Positions 21,683 to 33,710 of a stretch of DNA of 64,000 bases are shown here, piece after piece. Numbering within the stretch: the stretch's first letter is position 1; every line of letters begins with the position of its first letter. The translations under genes and the position numbers were made by a program. The stretch lies in NCBI RefSeq assembly GCF_030035675.1, contig NC_084489.1, positions 38,198,340 through 38,262,339 of the forward strand. The letters run 5' to 3'. The notes under the pieces were generated by a model. That model saw nothing but the letters and a program-made list of their open reading frames with translations, had not been told where the DNA came from and did not search any database. This stretch comes from Rhineura floridana. Its lineage: Eukaryota > Chordata > Lepidosauria > Squamata > Rhineuridae.

Positions 21683-21745
21683 CCTGTGCGCACCTTATCT
21701 AGCTGTAGACTAACTTCTGAGTATAGGCGGATAGGATTCAAGTCA
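21683..21745 (+). repeat. Family A palindromic repeat, partial copy
   Basis: GTAATCCTGTGCGCACCTTA, then ACTAACTTCTGAGTATAGGC and GGATAGGATTC keep both ends and the CTTCTGAGTA block. The central palindrome is deleted. Confidence 0.4.
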
Positions 21746-22036
21746 TAGAAGGTTTGTCTGCTGTGGTGGACTTTTCTTCAGGCTGTCACGAACAAATCAA
21801 CAAAGGGTTAGGGGAGAAGAGATTTCCAGGAGACCCCTGTTCCCTTTGCTACAGAGAAGCGATCAAACATAGGCAACCGAAGTGAATCGACCAGTTTTTA
21901 AAGTATATATATATATATACACACACATACACACAAACGTCAATCCACCAGTATCCACTAACAATATCTTCATTCTGGCTAACTAGACCAGTCGTTATGT
22001 GGGAAGGTTTGCACTTAGGAAAGCAAAAAAGATTTT

Positions 22037-22084
<48 letters not shown>

Positions 22085-22085
22085 A
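22037..22085. repeat. (GTA)16 microsatellite
   Basis: Uninterrupted TAG/GTA triplets for about 49 bp. The repeat is AT-rich and non-coding, about 2.8 kb upstream of Hoxa13. Confidence 0.95.
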
Positions 22086-22602
22086 TGTTATTTTGCCTAG
22101 TCCAGCGCAGAACAATTTTCTCAAAGGGGAAAAACGGAGAGGGAGCAATCTCGGTCATATTATACTCACACGTCTAGCGTTCATGCCCAACCCCTACAGT
22201 GTTCCTGTTACAGACGCACTCAGCTCCTTGTCTGGCAATTTAGGGTCATGCAAAACCAACGTTCGCATTCGACCACAATTTTTAACATGAGCCTTGATCT
22301 ATGTGCTTTACACCTTACTGGCTTTCACTCTGGACGTCCAGAGGAACACTTGGGGCGCCTCTCTTGACCGCTCCCTCCCAATGACCCGGGAAACAAAACT
22401 GTCCGTTGACCAAGGACAACATCCCATGAGTATCTGTTTCTTCCTCTGAAACCCGTTTTGAACCAGACAAATGAAGAAGCCATTAAAAACGCGCGTTCTT
22501 TTTCCGCGGACTAGGTCGGGCTGAGAGGCTTCTGTTTTGATCAATGTCCACCAAAACTTGGCCTTGCTGAGGAAGGAAAGCAGTTCTTTGAATACAGCCT
22601 CA

Positions 22603-22629
22603 TCTCTCTCTCTCTCTCTCTCTCTCTCT
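22603..22629. repeat. (TC)13 microsatellite
   Basis: A short uninterrupted TC tract about 2.3 kb upstream of the Hoxa13 start. Confidence 0.9.
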
Positions 22630-24640
22630 GTCCTCCTCTACTTTACTATTATCATCGGAACTGGAACAAAGCCAGGCAAGTAAACAAACAGCATATCGGA
22701 TGCCCACCCCACGGGTAGGGTTTTTTTTAATTGCATCGAGCTTCACCTTCAAGAAGCACAGCTTCTCCATAATGTGAAGGAGGAAAAAATGCCTGGAAAG
22801 TAAAGGAGGGAAAGGCCAAAAAGAGGAAGGGGGAGGGGGGGAGAGACAGAGGTTAGGAAAAGACTAATTAGCTTTTTCTTTTCTTCTGCTGCTGCTCCTT
22901 GGTAGCAAATCAGGCAAAGCTCCTCAGGCTCTGAATGACCCTACTGGCATTGGCTAGACTGCAGCTTTCAACTTGACCTTGGCCTCTAGTAGTGTCTTGC
23001 TCGTATGTAAAACAGCCCTGCCCGGTTAGCTTTTTGGTGCTGTAGGAAAATGAACGGGGGTGGGGTGGGGTGGGGTAGAGGGCGAGCGTGCGGTGTTTTG
23101 GCTCTGCTGCAAGGGTCTGTGAAAGAATAAGATTCCCCAAAAGGAAAGGGAAGGGGAAAGGAAGCCCCCACTCCCCTTCTGCCAAATAATGGAAAGATTT
23201 GAAAGCCCACATTTTTCCTAACGGCTGAAGCCCAGAAAGCGGGGTGGGGGTGGGGAGGGAAGGATATGAAAATATGCCAAGAATAAATATTTGCCTTTGC
23301 CCAGGAGTAGGAATGCGGAAAAGACCATCCAAAAGGAGGTTGGAGCTGGAGAGGAAGGGAACCCTTTATTGGCGACGATTAGGAGAATTTGCTGAAATAT
23401 GGTTCGGTGAGAGTTCCCTGTATTGCATACCATTCTCAGCAAAGAGCCAGGGCTTGCCAGGCTGGGGGGCAGGCGAACTGACAGATCTCTTCCTCCCTTG
23501 ACATACAAGGGGGGAAAGAGAGGCTCTCCGAACAATGCACGATTTCAAATTCCATCCTTGTAGCACTGCAGTGAAAACAATGTTGCAGCCCCAACTGCTC
23601 GCACAATAGTCCATAAATACCTGTCAAGCGTGCATCAGAGAAACAGGCAGTTCTTACAAAAGCGAGTTTCCTCCCTTTATTGTGGTCGGAGGTCGGTAAA
23701 TCTCAAATTTCTAGTATTTTGTGTGATCATAGTGCCTTGAATTAATTTTTACTTACATTTTGCGTAATTAATATATATCCTTAAGCAATGGTGTCTATAT
23801 AATATCCACTCTCTATACACTCTGTCTATTATTATTATTATTACTATTATCATCTAAGAAGGTGCCTTTTTATTGACAAAGCGACTTTTTAGCGTAGTGT
23901 CTGCGTTTGCGTCGAGCAAGTCGGTGCGAAGGTTTTATAATAATAATAAGGGGCAGCCCCTATGGCCAGTCACAGACAAAAAATAATCCCACGCAATGTT
24001 TTTATAGTGGGGGATGATTCAGGCAAAAATAGTAGGCTGCGCATTTTATTGTTGCAGTAGCAAATAATGTACTGAGGCTGATTCATTTCTGAGGTCTGCT
24101 TAACCCCTTCCCTTCCACACCCTGTAATGGCAAATCTGTCACCTGCTTCCTGGAGTCCCTCCCGGTCTTTCAAGCATATGTGTGCAAAAGAAGAGTGATC
24201 TCATTCGAAAACCCTAATAACATAAAATGTAATCCGGACCGGTAAGGAGAAGACGTGTCGCACCAGGCGTTGACAAAAGGTTGCGCTTTGGGAAAGGAGT
24301 GTTTTGACCTCGTACTGGTGCAAATAGTTTTAATAGGAACAAGGCTAGATGCTTCGGCAGTCCTACGACATGAGGAAAACACGAGCTTAAGTCTAGCGAG
24401 AGGGTGGGGGTGGGACGATCTCCGGGCAAAACCAGAAACACAAGCAAGAAAAAATACAGAAAGTCAGAAAGCTTTGACATGAACACGGTGGAGACCCTGT
24501 TGAAATAATTTTCTACAGGCAATGTGCTGGAGGGAGTGGGAGGAGGAGAGAGGGAGGGAGAGAAAAACCCACATTTTGTAGAAAGCGATGGGTGAAATAC
24601 CTGCTCTTCTTCCCCCCCCCCCCTTCGTGCCTCCCTGGTC

Positions 24641-24918
24641 ATGAAAGTCGTGAGTGGAAAGGGCAGCCGCGCGCCAGTGCCGTCCGCTGCTGGAATTCCA
24701 GCCCTTGCGCGATTAGGACATTATTTAATTATCTGCCCTTTATTCCTCAGATGTTTATCATCTGCTCTGCATATCACGTGGGGAGGGCGGGCCAATGAGC
24801 GCCGGGCTGGCGCGACACTGGCGCGTCAGCCCTGCTCAAGTCTGGGAGATTTAGTATCTCTTTTTTCAGTCTTTGGGGCTTTTAAAAAAGAGCCACTAGT
24901 CTCAATGCGGATCGGGCT
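24641..24918 (+). promoter_or_regulatory. Hoxa13: Hoxa13 proximal promoter and 5' UTR
   Basis: GC-rich DNA immediately before the Hoxa13 start. Elements in order are an E-box in ATCACGTGGGG (24774-24780), a GC box GGGCGG (24785-24790) and a CCAAT box in GGGCCAATGAG (24792-24796). CpG dinucleotides are dense from about 24650 into exon 1. No convincing TATA box lies at a suitable distance; the TTTTAAAA at about 24881 is too close to the start codon. The transcription start is not determined but should lie downstream of the CCAAT box. Confidence 0.6.
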
Positions 24919-25633
24919 ATGACAGCCTCCGTGCTCCTCCATCCCCGCTGGATCGAGCCCGTCATGTTCCTCTACGAAAACAGCCTGGAGGAGATCAACA
25001 AGAACATGGAAGCCGGTTTCCACGCGGCGGCGGCGGCTGCAGGCACCAACTTCGCCGCGGCCAACCAGTGCCGGAACCTGATGGCTCACCCAGCCTCGCT
25101 GGCCGCTCCGGGCAGCGCCGCAGCCTACACGTCCAGCGAGGCGCCGGCGACCGGCATGGCAGAGCCCGGGGCAGCTGTCAAGCAATGCAGCCCCTGCTCG
25201 GCCGCCGTGCAGAGCTCCTCGGGCCCCGCCGCCCTGCCCTACGGCTACTTCGGCAGCAGCTACTTCCCGTGCCGCATGAGCCACCACAACGCCGCCCTCA
25301 AATCCTGCGCCCAGCCCGCCTCATCCTTCGCTGACAAATACATGGACACGTCGGTGGCCGCCGCCGCTGCCGCCGCCGGCGAAGACTTCACTTCCCGCGC
25401 CAAGGAGTTCGCTTTCTACCAGGGCTACGCCGCCGGACCGTACCAGCCTGTGCCGGGCTACCTGGATATGCCCGTGGTGCCCACCCTCGGAGGCCCTGGA
25501 GAGTCCAGGCACGACTCTATGCTGCCCATGGAAGGCTACCAGCCGTGGACCATCACCAATGGCTGGAATGGGCAAGTCTATTGCCCCAAGGAGCAGAACC
25601 AGCCGCCGCATCTCTGGAAATCCACTCTCCCGG
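24919..25633 (+). CDS. Hoxa13: Hoxa13 exon 1 (residues 1-239, N-terminal region)
   Basis: The start MTASVLLHPRWIEPVMFLYE is the conserved HOXA13 N terminus. Further diagnostic blocks follow in order: NQCRNLMAHPA (about 50-60), KQCSPCSAA, PAALPYGYFG, KSCAQPAS, FADKYMDTS, SRAKEFAFYQGYAAGPYQ, GYLDMPVV and PPHLWKSTLP. The protein is a sequence-specific nuclear transcription factor needed for digit, hindgut and urogenital development. Two alanine tracts are short (6 and 7 residues), whereas mammalian HOXA13 has several tracts of more than 10. That explains the predicted 319 residues against 388 in human. The exon ends at CCGG/GTAATG after one base of a codon, matching the human exon boundary. The frame would run on about 70 codons into the intron if unspliced, losing the homeodomain. 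Confidence 0.97.
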
Positions 25634-27216
25634 GTAATGCACCTGCATGGCCCTTCCTTTACTCCAGAGTATGCCTAGTGCCGCACTGTCTGCCCTCCCT
25701 CATAGAATTAACAGACCCCCCTTCTCCTTCGAAGCCTCTGCCGTCATCCCCCTTAACAACAATATGGTCGCTTCCTTTAACATCGCCCATGTTAGCCCCC
25801 TTAGGCTGCAATTCTAATTCACACGGATCTTGGAGTAAGTCCCATTGAGCTCAGTAGTGCTTGCATCTGAGTAGACATGCGTCGGATTGCGCTGCACCTA
25901 CCCCTGCTGCTCATACTGCATCATCAAACCTCTTGGTAACAACACGGCTGTTACTCTTATTGTAGTATCAGCCCTTGTCTGAGAAGTATGGCTTGCTACT
26001 TACATTACTGTACCACCAATCCTCCTAGGATCAGTAAGAGTTGTTTTTATTGCTAGTCACTTCGCTTCTACAGCGTGGTTACCTATAGGAGTCGTGTGTG
26101 TGTGTGTGTGTAAATCTAGTGAAAACAGTATGGTTTACTCGCAAGTAATGCATGCAAAGTCCGATTGTTGCTGTGCTATCAGCTCTCGGACCACTAATTC
26201 TTCTATTTCTTTCTGCAATGTCACCAACCTTCCCGGCGATCATATAGAGGTTGTCTCGTTTACAGCAGCTGTTGGTATATTAATATATATTTTTACCTCT
26301 TTTACAATATCACCAACCCAACTACTACTAGTAGTAGTAATTGCAATACTATAGCATTAGTTGTCTTACTGAACTCCCAGTCCTCCCATTATCTCAAGCC
26401 CCTCATTAATAATGTGATTATTACGATCAAATTCCGCTCTTCCTTAGGATCAGTGTTGCCACTCCTTACTGTGGCCACTATCATCCACCTTAGTCCTGTT
26501 TTGGCCATCTAATAGAACTTGACCAACAGTACTCCTTTTTCCTGTCATATTACCAATCTTCTGATTAACAACACACTTTCTTGGGTTAGGAAAGCGTCAG
26601 CTCGCTTGACCGAACTACTCCTCCGCTCTCAGCGCCCTTAGTCAGCATGTTGCTACTGCAATAGCAAGGTACTGGTAGTTGCCTCTTCGAGTCAGAACCT
26701 TCTTGTTCTGACCGCTCTGCTTCAATTTAAATTATTCTGTCCTGCAGTCTCCCCCACCCACCCGCTTCTCCAGCGGTACCAGAGCTAGTTACATGGATTT
26801 TAGCTCTGTGCTAGCCCCAGGAATGGATCTAGGACATATGCATGACTGGTGTTTGGGTTTTTTTTCCCCTCCTGTGGACCAGGAGGAGAACGGCTTGAAC
26901 AAGTCTGCCGAGGGGGTATTAAGTATTCCCTGTTAACAATAATTTTCCACCAGTGCTTCATAGGTTATTACAACTGCGTATAATTTTCCATGTGGCAGGG
27001 TAAGGAGTTTGCAGAGAAGCGCAGCTAACGGTAGAAAGGAAAGCCTACATTTCTGGATGATGACTTAGAATTCAGTGCAAGCCTGTTGATTTAAATCCAT
27101 TTTAGCTCAACTCTGCTTGGAAGAAGGCAGGGCAAACAGTTATAAATGGATACCATTTAAAATACTAATATTAGTAGTAATAATACCCACCTTTCTGTTT
27201 TGATTTTCTGTTCTAG
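25634..27216 (+). other. Hoxa13: Hoxa13 intron
   Basis: A 1583 bp intron with donor GTAATG and acceptor TTTTCTGTTCTAG. It contains a family A palindromic repeat at 25802-25895, a short GT tract at 26093-26110, a CTACTACTAGTAGTAGTAAT tract near 26320, and many ACTACT/TCCTCC-type triplets. No other gene. I recall a shorter intron in mammals, so repeat gain has probably lengthened it. Confidence 0.85.
25802..25895 (+). repeat. Family A palindromic repeat in the Hoxa13 intron
   Basis: Reads TAGGCTGCAATTCTAATTCA, TTGGAGTAAGTCCCATTGAG, CTCAGTAGTGCTTGCATCTG, AGTAGACATGCGTCGGATTG and CGCTGC. This is a full, well preserved unit about 170 bp inside the intron. It supplies the stop codon (25846-25848) that would end an unspliced reading of exon 1. 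Confidence 0.7.
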
Positions 27217-27461
27217 ATGTGGTTTCGCATCCTTCAGATGCCAACTCCTACAGGCGTGGGAGAAAGAAGCGAGTGCCTTATACCAAAGTTCAGCTAAAAG
27301 AACTTGAAAGGGAATATGCTACAAATAAATTCATTACCAAGGACAAGCGAAGAAGGATATCAGCCACTACAAACCTCTCAGAGAGGCAGGTCACAATCTG
27401 GTTCCAAAACAGAAGAGTGAAAGAAAAAAAAGTCATCAACAAATTGAAGACGACGAGTTAA
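27217..27461 (+). CDS. Hoxa13: Hoxa13 exon 2 (homeodomain)
   Basis: Begins with AT completing an Asp codon split with exon 1, giving [14 protein letters not shown] as in human HOXA13. The homeodomain occupies residues about 253-312, from [18 protein letters not shown] to the recognition helix [16 protein letters not shown]. The end is VINKLKTTS and TAA at 27459. Gln50, Asn51 and Arg53 of the homeodomain (WFQNRR) are intact. The only change I notice from human in this exon is Ser to Asn before the homeodomain (SDANSY for SDASSY). It binds TTTAYGA/CAATAAA-type sites typical of group 13. No sign of decay. Confidence 0.98.
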
Positions 27462-28720
27462 TGGATTATATGGAAGCGCAGCTACCCAGAGGCCTAAAAA
27501 TGATATATATTTTTGATCCAGATTAAAATAATAATAATAATAATTAAATAAAAAAGAAAAAAGAAAAATGAACTTCTTTCACAAGAACTCTGTCTTTTTT
27601 GGAATTATGGCTTTTGAAAAAAGGTATGGGTTCTTAAAAATGTTTTAAGACTGAAGTGCTCCCGAAATCCAAAAGAGGCCATTTCAAATGACTCTCTGAG
27701 AGTCCAAGCCCAAATCAGAAATATTTCAATTAAGGAAGATAAACACTTTATTGAAAAGCGTGTATTACTGTGACTATTGTCGGACACTAAGACTGTAATC
27801 TGAAAGTTTTTTTTTAAGTAAACACACACTTTGCAACACAATTCCTTATGTTGCTATATCCCAAAAGCATGCTGGATGGTTGCTCAGGTAAATACAGCTG
27901 AAAAAAATATATACAATTACTGTATGTTTAAGCAACGCATTCTATGTTTTCTTTTTCTTTTCTTTTTCTTTTTTTAAAGGAAGGTACGGAATAAAAATTT
28001 CAGACAGCAGTAATGAAGGCAACTCTGTGAAGGATGAATCTTCAAAGGAAATTAAAATCAATCTAAACTACCGGTATAAGAAGGGCAACCTTTAAACAAA
28101 CAAACCCTGATTTATTTTCCAGTGGCTCATTTCTTAATGCCCCAAACTCAGTGAGAATAGTGAGTACTCCAGATATTTGTAGAGGGTCTCGATAGCTTGT
28201 CAGTATCAGTGACTTTAATCATGTAACAAACGGTGTAAATCCTGTGCATGACTGTTTTTAAAATACGTGAAAAGGTGGATAGAAACAGGCGCATGAGCCT
28301 TATCATTGTGATGTAACAGAAATCCCTTTCTAGGAGAAACCATCTCAAAGGACCTGATAGCGAAAATATATTTTACTTCCCAAAGATGTTTTGATTTCTA
28401 CATTTTGATCCATGAGTAATTAGTCATTTTTTTCCTTCTTTGTTTTCAGTTTTGAGGCTGCAGTAGCAACTACAGGAATTCATTTTACAGCACTTTCCCC
28501 CAAAACAGATCAGTCAATAATTTCAACCAGCATGTTACTTTTTTCCTGTTCACTAGAAGATGCTATCTTGTAAATAATTTAAAAAATCAGCACACTATGA
28601 AAATGTATTTGTGCACCCTCAGTTTTTTATATATATATTTTTACTGAAAATGAAAATCTAAGAGCTGTAGATAGATTCTAGTGTTAATACTGTTAATAAA
28701 ATAGTCATTGTAATGAAACC
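27462..28720 (+). terminator. Hoxa13: Hoxa13 3' UTR with likely polyadenylation signal
   Basis: AT-rich sequence after the stop codon. AATAAA at 28695-28700 within CTGTTAATAAAATAGTCATT, followed by a T-rich stretch, is the best candidate for the main poly(A) signal, giving a 3' UTR of about 1.25 kb. An earlier AATAAA variant near 27547 lies in an A-rich run and is less convincing. The 3' end was not tested. Confidence 0.6.
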
Positions 28721-28750
28721 TGCTGAAACCCTTCTTTATTTCCCCATTTT

Positions 28751-28775
28751 ACACACACACACACACACACACACA
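28751..28775. repeat. (CA)12 microsatellite
   Basis: An AC dinucleotide run just beyond the proposed Hoxa13 polyadenylation site. Confidence 0.9.
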
Positions 28776-29221
28776 AACTGCTTGAAGAATGTCCTTCTCT
28801 TGTAGGCCTAATAGGTTTTGTCTTAAATTGCTGACATAGTGCATATTTTCTCCATAAATTACATGGCATAGAGAATGAATGCATGATAACTAGCTTTACT
28901 AAACTATAAATGTTTCAGTAAGGTGAAAGAGTCAGGTATTTTAAACGGGGGAAAGGAGATATAACAGTTGTGCCCCGGCACCTCTTCTACAATGAGAAAC
29001 AGTTGTGAGACTACAAATGCACATAGTGTCCTATTTAAGGTTTATTGGCAGGACTGATTAAGAGCTGGGGGAGGGGGGAGAGAGAGAGGTTTTCGTATTT
29101 GTTGAAATGACAGGACTAGGAAAGCCTTAAACCTTGACCTTGGTGGGGAGCAGGGGAGACAATTTGTGACCTTGACTTTTGACAGCTCATGAATAGCCTT
29201 CTTCGGAATTAGTAGATCAAG

Positions 29222-29237
29222 TGCGCCACCTCGTGTT
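29222..29237 (-). promoter_or_regulatory. CTCF-like site between Hoxa13 and Hoxa11
   Basis: On the - strand the sequence is AACACGAGGTGGCGCAC, which fits the CTCF core (CCANNAGGTGGCGC) except for the first C. It lies about 1.8 kb downstream of the Hoxa13 stop codon. CTCF sites between posterior Hoxa genes are well known in mammals as chromatin boundaries. Motif match only; orientation is opposite to that of the site at 50986. Confidence 0.45.
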
Positions 29238-29960
29238 TCCACTTCGGCTATGTCGGCGCTGCAGCTAAGGATGGAAATCAAGCAAGGTTGGTCACCTGGC
29301 TCCTGCTTCACAAGGCGGGCGTCACCCGAACAACTCCGGATGCTGGAAAGCACACCGTTCGGCATTATTTAAGTCTGTGGAACATTTTACATCAGCATCT
29401 GTCGCGTTGGTCTCTGTGATCAGGAGGAGACAAAATCCCTGGCCCCACATATAATGTCCTTCTTTCTTGACGGGGCGTTGACTCCTGAGAAGCCTTGCCA
29501 TTTTTTGAGTGGGGAGGGGGCGCCAAAGGGGGGAGATTTTCTCCGGGAGCTCTTTGGTGCCTCTCTCCCACTCTAATTAGAAATGTCAGACAACTTTTAG
29601 GCAAATAATGCTAATATTTTGTGTGCTAATAGTAAAGCAGGGCAGACGTCCCTAAGGTGTTGGCTACCTCATTTTTTTCAGGAGTGTCAGGACTCACAGG
29701 TCTATCCGCCGCCAGTCAAATATATGTGCGCACCCGCGTGTGGATGTGTGTATGCCACAATAAATCTGTTCGCTATTAACGTGCTGTAGAAAGAGGCTCT
29801 TTTTGTGATAGGCAGGTGGAAACGTGTATGCATGTCTATGAATGTGTATGTATGTGTCCGCTTATGGGAGCTACATAACTACCCATGTATGTTTCACTCC
29901 TATGCATCTTCATGGGCTCCTCTCCAGGAAGACCTATGCTACAATACAATACATATGGCC

Positions 29961-30090
<130 letters not shown>

Positions 30091-31094
30091 ACCTGATGGT
30101 TAGGTCAGGAACTCTCTGGGACAGAAACTTGATTTGCTTAATATATGACCTTCGGATACTATTGTCTAATGCTAAATGATCTCCTAGGAAAGCGAACTGG
30201 TTGAAGAAATGCATTGTGGGCTTATTTTGTTGCTAACTGAAATATAGAATGAATGAATGAATTGAAAGGCTATTTTAATGTATCTGAGAAAAATGCCCCA
30301 TCATCCAATAATCCTCCTCCTTCTCCCAAAAAACACACCTTTCTTAAGACCTGTCCCCTCAGTTCAGAAGCTGCTGAAACTGGGATACTTAGATTGGTTT
30401 ATAAGTTCCCAGTGATATCCAAGTCCATTGGTTTATTTTAAAGATGGATGGAGCTAAAACTCCCAGACAACAGAGAACCTCTGCAGCAAAAATACAATTT
30501 GGCTGTCTTTAAAATAAATAATAAAAAAGAGGGTCTCTGTGGATAAAAATAAAATGAGCATTTGATCCGTAATGCTTAGAAACATGCAGAGCTGCCGCTG
30601 CTGCTTCTTTTTTTTACAGGGTGTTTATTTGGCATTATTAAGGGTTTTGTTGGATGCCTTTAGCGACAGATCGTGGGTTTAAGAGGTGCCTTGGAGGGCC
30701 CTCCACTCCTGAAACTGGTCAAGGGAGGGGACAGGAAGGGGAAGAGTCCTGCACCTTATGGCATTGCTGGTAGAGTAATTCATTACTTATTTCCTGCATA
30801 CTCATTGCATGTTAAGAAAGTGTGCTCGACTCTCAGTTTGCCTGCTTCACATAGGAACTCATCTTCCTAAAACAATAGAAATATGGGTTTTTGGCTTCCC
30901 TTGAAGTCTGTGGTCAAACTTGCTGCATTTCACAGGGCTGGGCTCCCTACTGTTCTCATCTGCTTGGAAGGAAGTCCATTGTAGGTGTGGGGATGCTATG
31001 CCATCCCTTCTTTCTTTCAGGTATCTCTTGGAAACCAAACTTTTTAAACAGACCTTGTAAACATGGATTTGTTCCTCTTCTGACTAATGTAGTT
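30091..31094. other. Non-coding interval
   Basis: No gene or recognisable repeat. Short open frames (60-80 codons) have no homology I know. Confidence 0.45.
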
Positions 31095-31252
31095 TTGTTG
31101 ATGCCTATATTGTTGCTTTTAATTATGTTTTAATCAATTTTTAATTTTATAATGTTTTTGTATGTTGTAAGCTGCCTCGATGTACTTTTTTGAAATAAAT
31201 ACTTTAATAAATAAAGTTTATAAAGCTTATAAATACTTTAATAAATAAAGTT
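31095..31252 (+). mobile_element. LINE 3'-tail fragment
   Basis: TTGTATGTTGTAAGCTGCCTCGATG resembles, over its TGTAAGCTGCC block, the 3' untranslated end of CR1/L2-type squamate LINEs. It is followed by AATAAATACTTTAATAAATAAAG. The 20 bp block AATACTTTAATAAATAAAGT is duplicated head to tail (31199 and 31233). No coding part is left. Confidence 0.45.
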
Positions 31253-33652
31253 ACCTAGGACACTGAGGGTACAAGCCCTAGTGATCTTGTGCAGCTCCGA
31301 TTCATTTCAACCATTTGCTCAACTGAACTTCCAAGGACCTTGTGCCTTGTATATAGGATTATACAATCCTGCCCAGTTACCTTGCTTTCCAAGTTGCTTT
31401 CCCTACTGCCCAAGATTATACCTCACTCTGGATCACTATTGGATGCTGTGGCCTTAGATACAATTCTGAACTCTTTTAAATCAGTTCATGGAGGTGGTTG
31501 TTTACTTTTCAATAATTAAAAACAGTGGTTAAAAGCCTCAGTAAAAAATATGCTTGCATGTGATAATACTAGACCTTTAAGTAGATAATATGCTGGCACA
31601 TATTCATCAGTTTTTGTGGGGGTAATTTATTTGGCATGTGCATGTATAGCATTTAGTGGCATATAAAGCACATATTAACATATACTTGGATTATAGGTGG
31701 AGTCCATGTGTCCTGCAATAAGCATATTTTGTGAGCATATTTTGTTATTGCAGTTTGTATCTTGTGTATGGAAGTGTTTAAATGTATATTAACAAAAGCT
31801 ATTTCAAGTCTGAAAATACATGCTTACTGTATAGAAAGAAAATCTCAAGTTATTATATATAAGCTTATGCCTGTGAATATATTCTAGGTGGCACCCTCAT
31901 GCACATTTAGCTGTGTACTGTCTTAACATCCATACAGCCAATGCCTTTCACCAAATCAAGGCCAGGAACCTCAATTTAGTGCTAATGAGTTCAATGGGTC
32001 AGCTACATGAACTAATTGGGGATAATTGGGTTGGAAATCCTACTGCGACCCATTTTAGTACTTTGCATTTTAGTTCAACCATGCCATGTGTAACTCCCAC
32101 AGAAATAAATGGAATTTTCATCAGTGTGACACACACACACATACACAACAGTAAAAATCCTCCCAATGCATATGGCAAAGAGGGCATCATCTCCTCCATC
32201 CATTCCCCTTGTAAGTTGGTGACCTATACACACATATAACTCCAGTTTTCTGAAAAGCATCAGCAAGAGGAATGGAATCCGTGAAAACCTATTGAATATT
32301 ACTTCTTAGTAAGTCACATCTGATGAATTAAGAGGCGCGCAGACTGAAAATGAGTCCCCCTGTTTTGAACACAGAGCATTACTTTTTTATTTCCAGCCGT
32401 ATCTGTTGTTTTTATTCATAGCCATTTCCTAATCCTAAACAAAAAATCATTCAGCCTTAATTTGAAATATATTCGAAAGTAAACGTAATACCAGGACTGG
32501 TAGCAATAGCACCTATATGAACAGTCGTAATTTCAGGCCCCAAGGGCCCTCAGGAAGTTCCCTTTGAATTCAGTGGATATTTGTATTGAACAGAGGATTT
32601 CCCCGGCCCTAACTAACAATCCCCAAAAGCTCCTCCATTCCTGGACCTGTTTGTGAGGCCATTATAAAATGCCTCTAGGAGAAGAAAATCAACGTGTCAG
32701 ATGGATAGGAAGCCCATTAAGTCAGCTGGGCTCTGGTCATCACGTTTTCTCAGATGGGCGGTTCGAATGTGACACCCTGGAAAGCAGTCTTGAGCAAAGA
32801 ACTAGGGTTTGTTCGTCTCCCCCCGGCTCTTCCTTACAGACATTGTCAACAGTATCCCTGAGAACAGTGGGACCGTAAATCCACTGTAAGCTATGCGCGC
32901 GAATTCCCTACAAAAGCGTCGCTCTAACAGATCAGAACTCTTCCGGTGTGGACCCTGAATTTCGAAATGTCAGCTCTTCCAAGTCCTTCTAAAACTCCCT
33001 ACATTGTTGTTCAAATTCCAAATCTCCTGGAATCTTAATAAATTTACACCCCAATCCTAAACTTGTTTATTAGAGAGTCACTTCTGCTGTTCTACTCGGG
33101 TTTAACTTCCACATAACAGTATTTAGGATCCTGATGTTCTTCCAGGAGTTTCCCCGGGTTTCTCGCTTGATTAAAATAGCTCACGAATCTTCTGATTTCA
33201 GGGACAGATTTTATTAGAGCATCAGTTTAACATTTCATGAGCGTGTTTGTGAAGGAAATCATATTCTGATGTGTATAATCTTCACCGATTTCTCAGACAT
33301 ACCATGAAATTCAAGCGAAAGGGAAACGGTTCCTTTATGCCAAATCCACTGCCCATTTAAATAGGCTGCTTAGACTTATTCAGTTACACCATGGCTCTAA
33401 AAATGCTTGCAATAAAAATTACTCCCAAGTCACTGATTTTAGAATCTCAGTCTTAGGTAGGAAATGTGTCTTAAATTTGCTACTGTAGGTTCAGTGGATT
33501 GGGTCCACTCCCTCCGCCTCCAGCCCAACAGCAATCCCTGCTTGCTCTGCTTTGTTCTGACAACCTGTATGATAATATAAGGGACTTGGGGTGCGATCCA
33601 AAAGCACACTTATTGAGAAGTATGTGCCTTTTACGGTGCCAGCCTAGCCACG
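31253..33652. other. Non-coding interval
   Basis: AT-rich, with no gene. Several TTTAT and ATTTA-rich stretches; nothing assignable. From about 32880 the CpG content rises slightly, without a clear island. Confidence 0.4.
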
Positions 33653-33710
33653 TCTGCTTGGAAGTAAGTCCCATTGTGCTCAATGGAGCCAACTCTCAGG
33701 TAGCGTAGAT
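33653..33710 (+). repeat. Family A palindromic repeat, central part
   Basis: CTGCTTGGAAGTAAGTCCCA, TTGTGCTCAATGGAGCCAAC and TCTCAGGTAGCG keep the centre and right arm. GGTGCGATCCAAAAGCACAC at about 33590 may be the detached left end. Confidence 0.55.

Larger units (their letters stand above)
15461..24640. other. Hoxa13 upstream region, almost free of long mobile elements
   Basis: No gene is supported. It holds short palindromic repeats (16637, 17466, 17765, 20735, 21683) and two microsatellites (22037, 22603). Open frames of up to about 140 codons near 22910-23540 and 24210-24640 overlap on both strands and show no homology I recognise. In mammals a long non-coding RNA (HOTTIP) is transcribed away from the Hoxa13 promoter across equivalent DNA. 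Nothing here proves or excludes such a transcript. Confidence 0.5.

Noticed and set aside
22910-24642. Several 70-140 codon frames upstream of Hoxa13 on both strands
   Set aside because: They overlap each other, are proline/serine-rich from GC-biased sequence, and correspond to the region where only a non-coding transcript is known in mammals.
1-24918. Evx1 in the upstream flank
   Set aside because: No Evx homeodomain was found. It normally lies several tens of kb 5' of Hoxa13, so it is probably outside the window.
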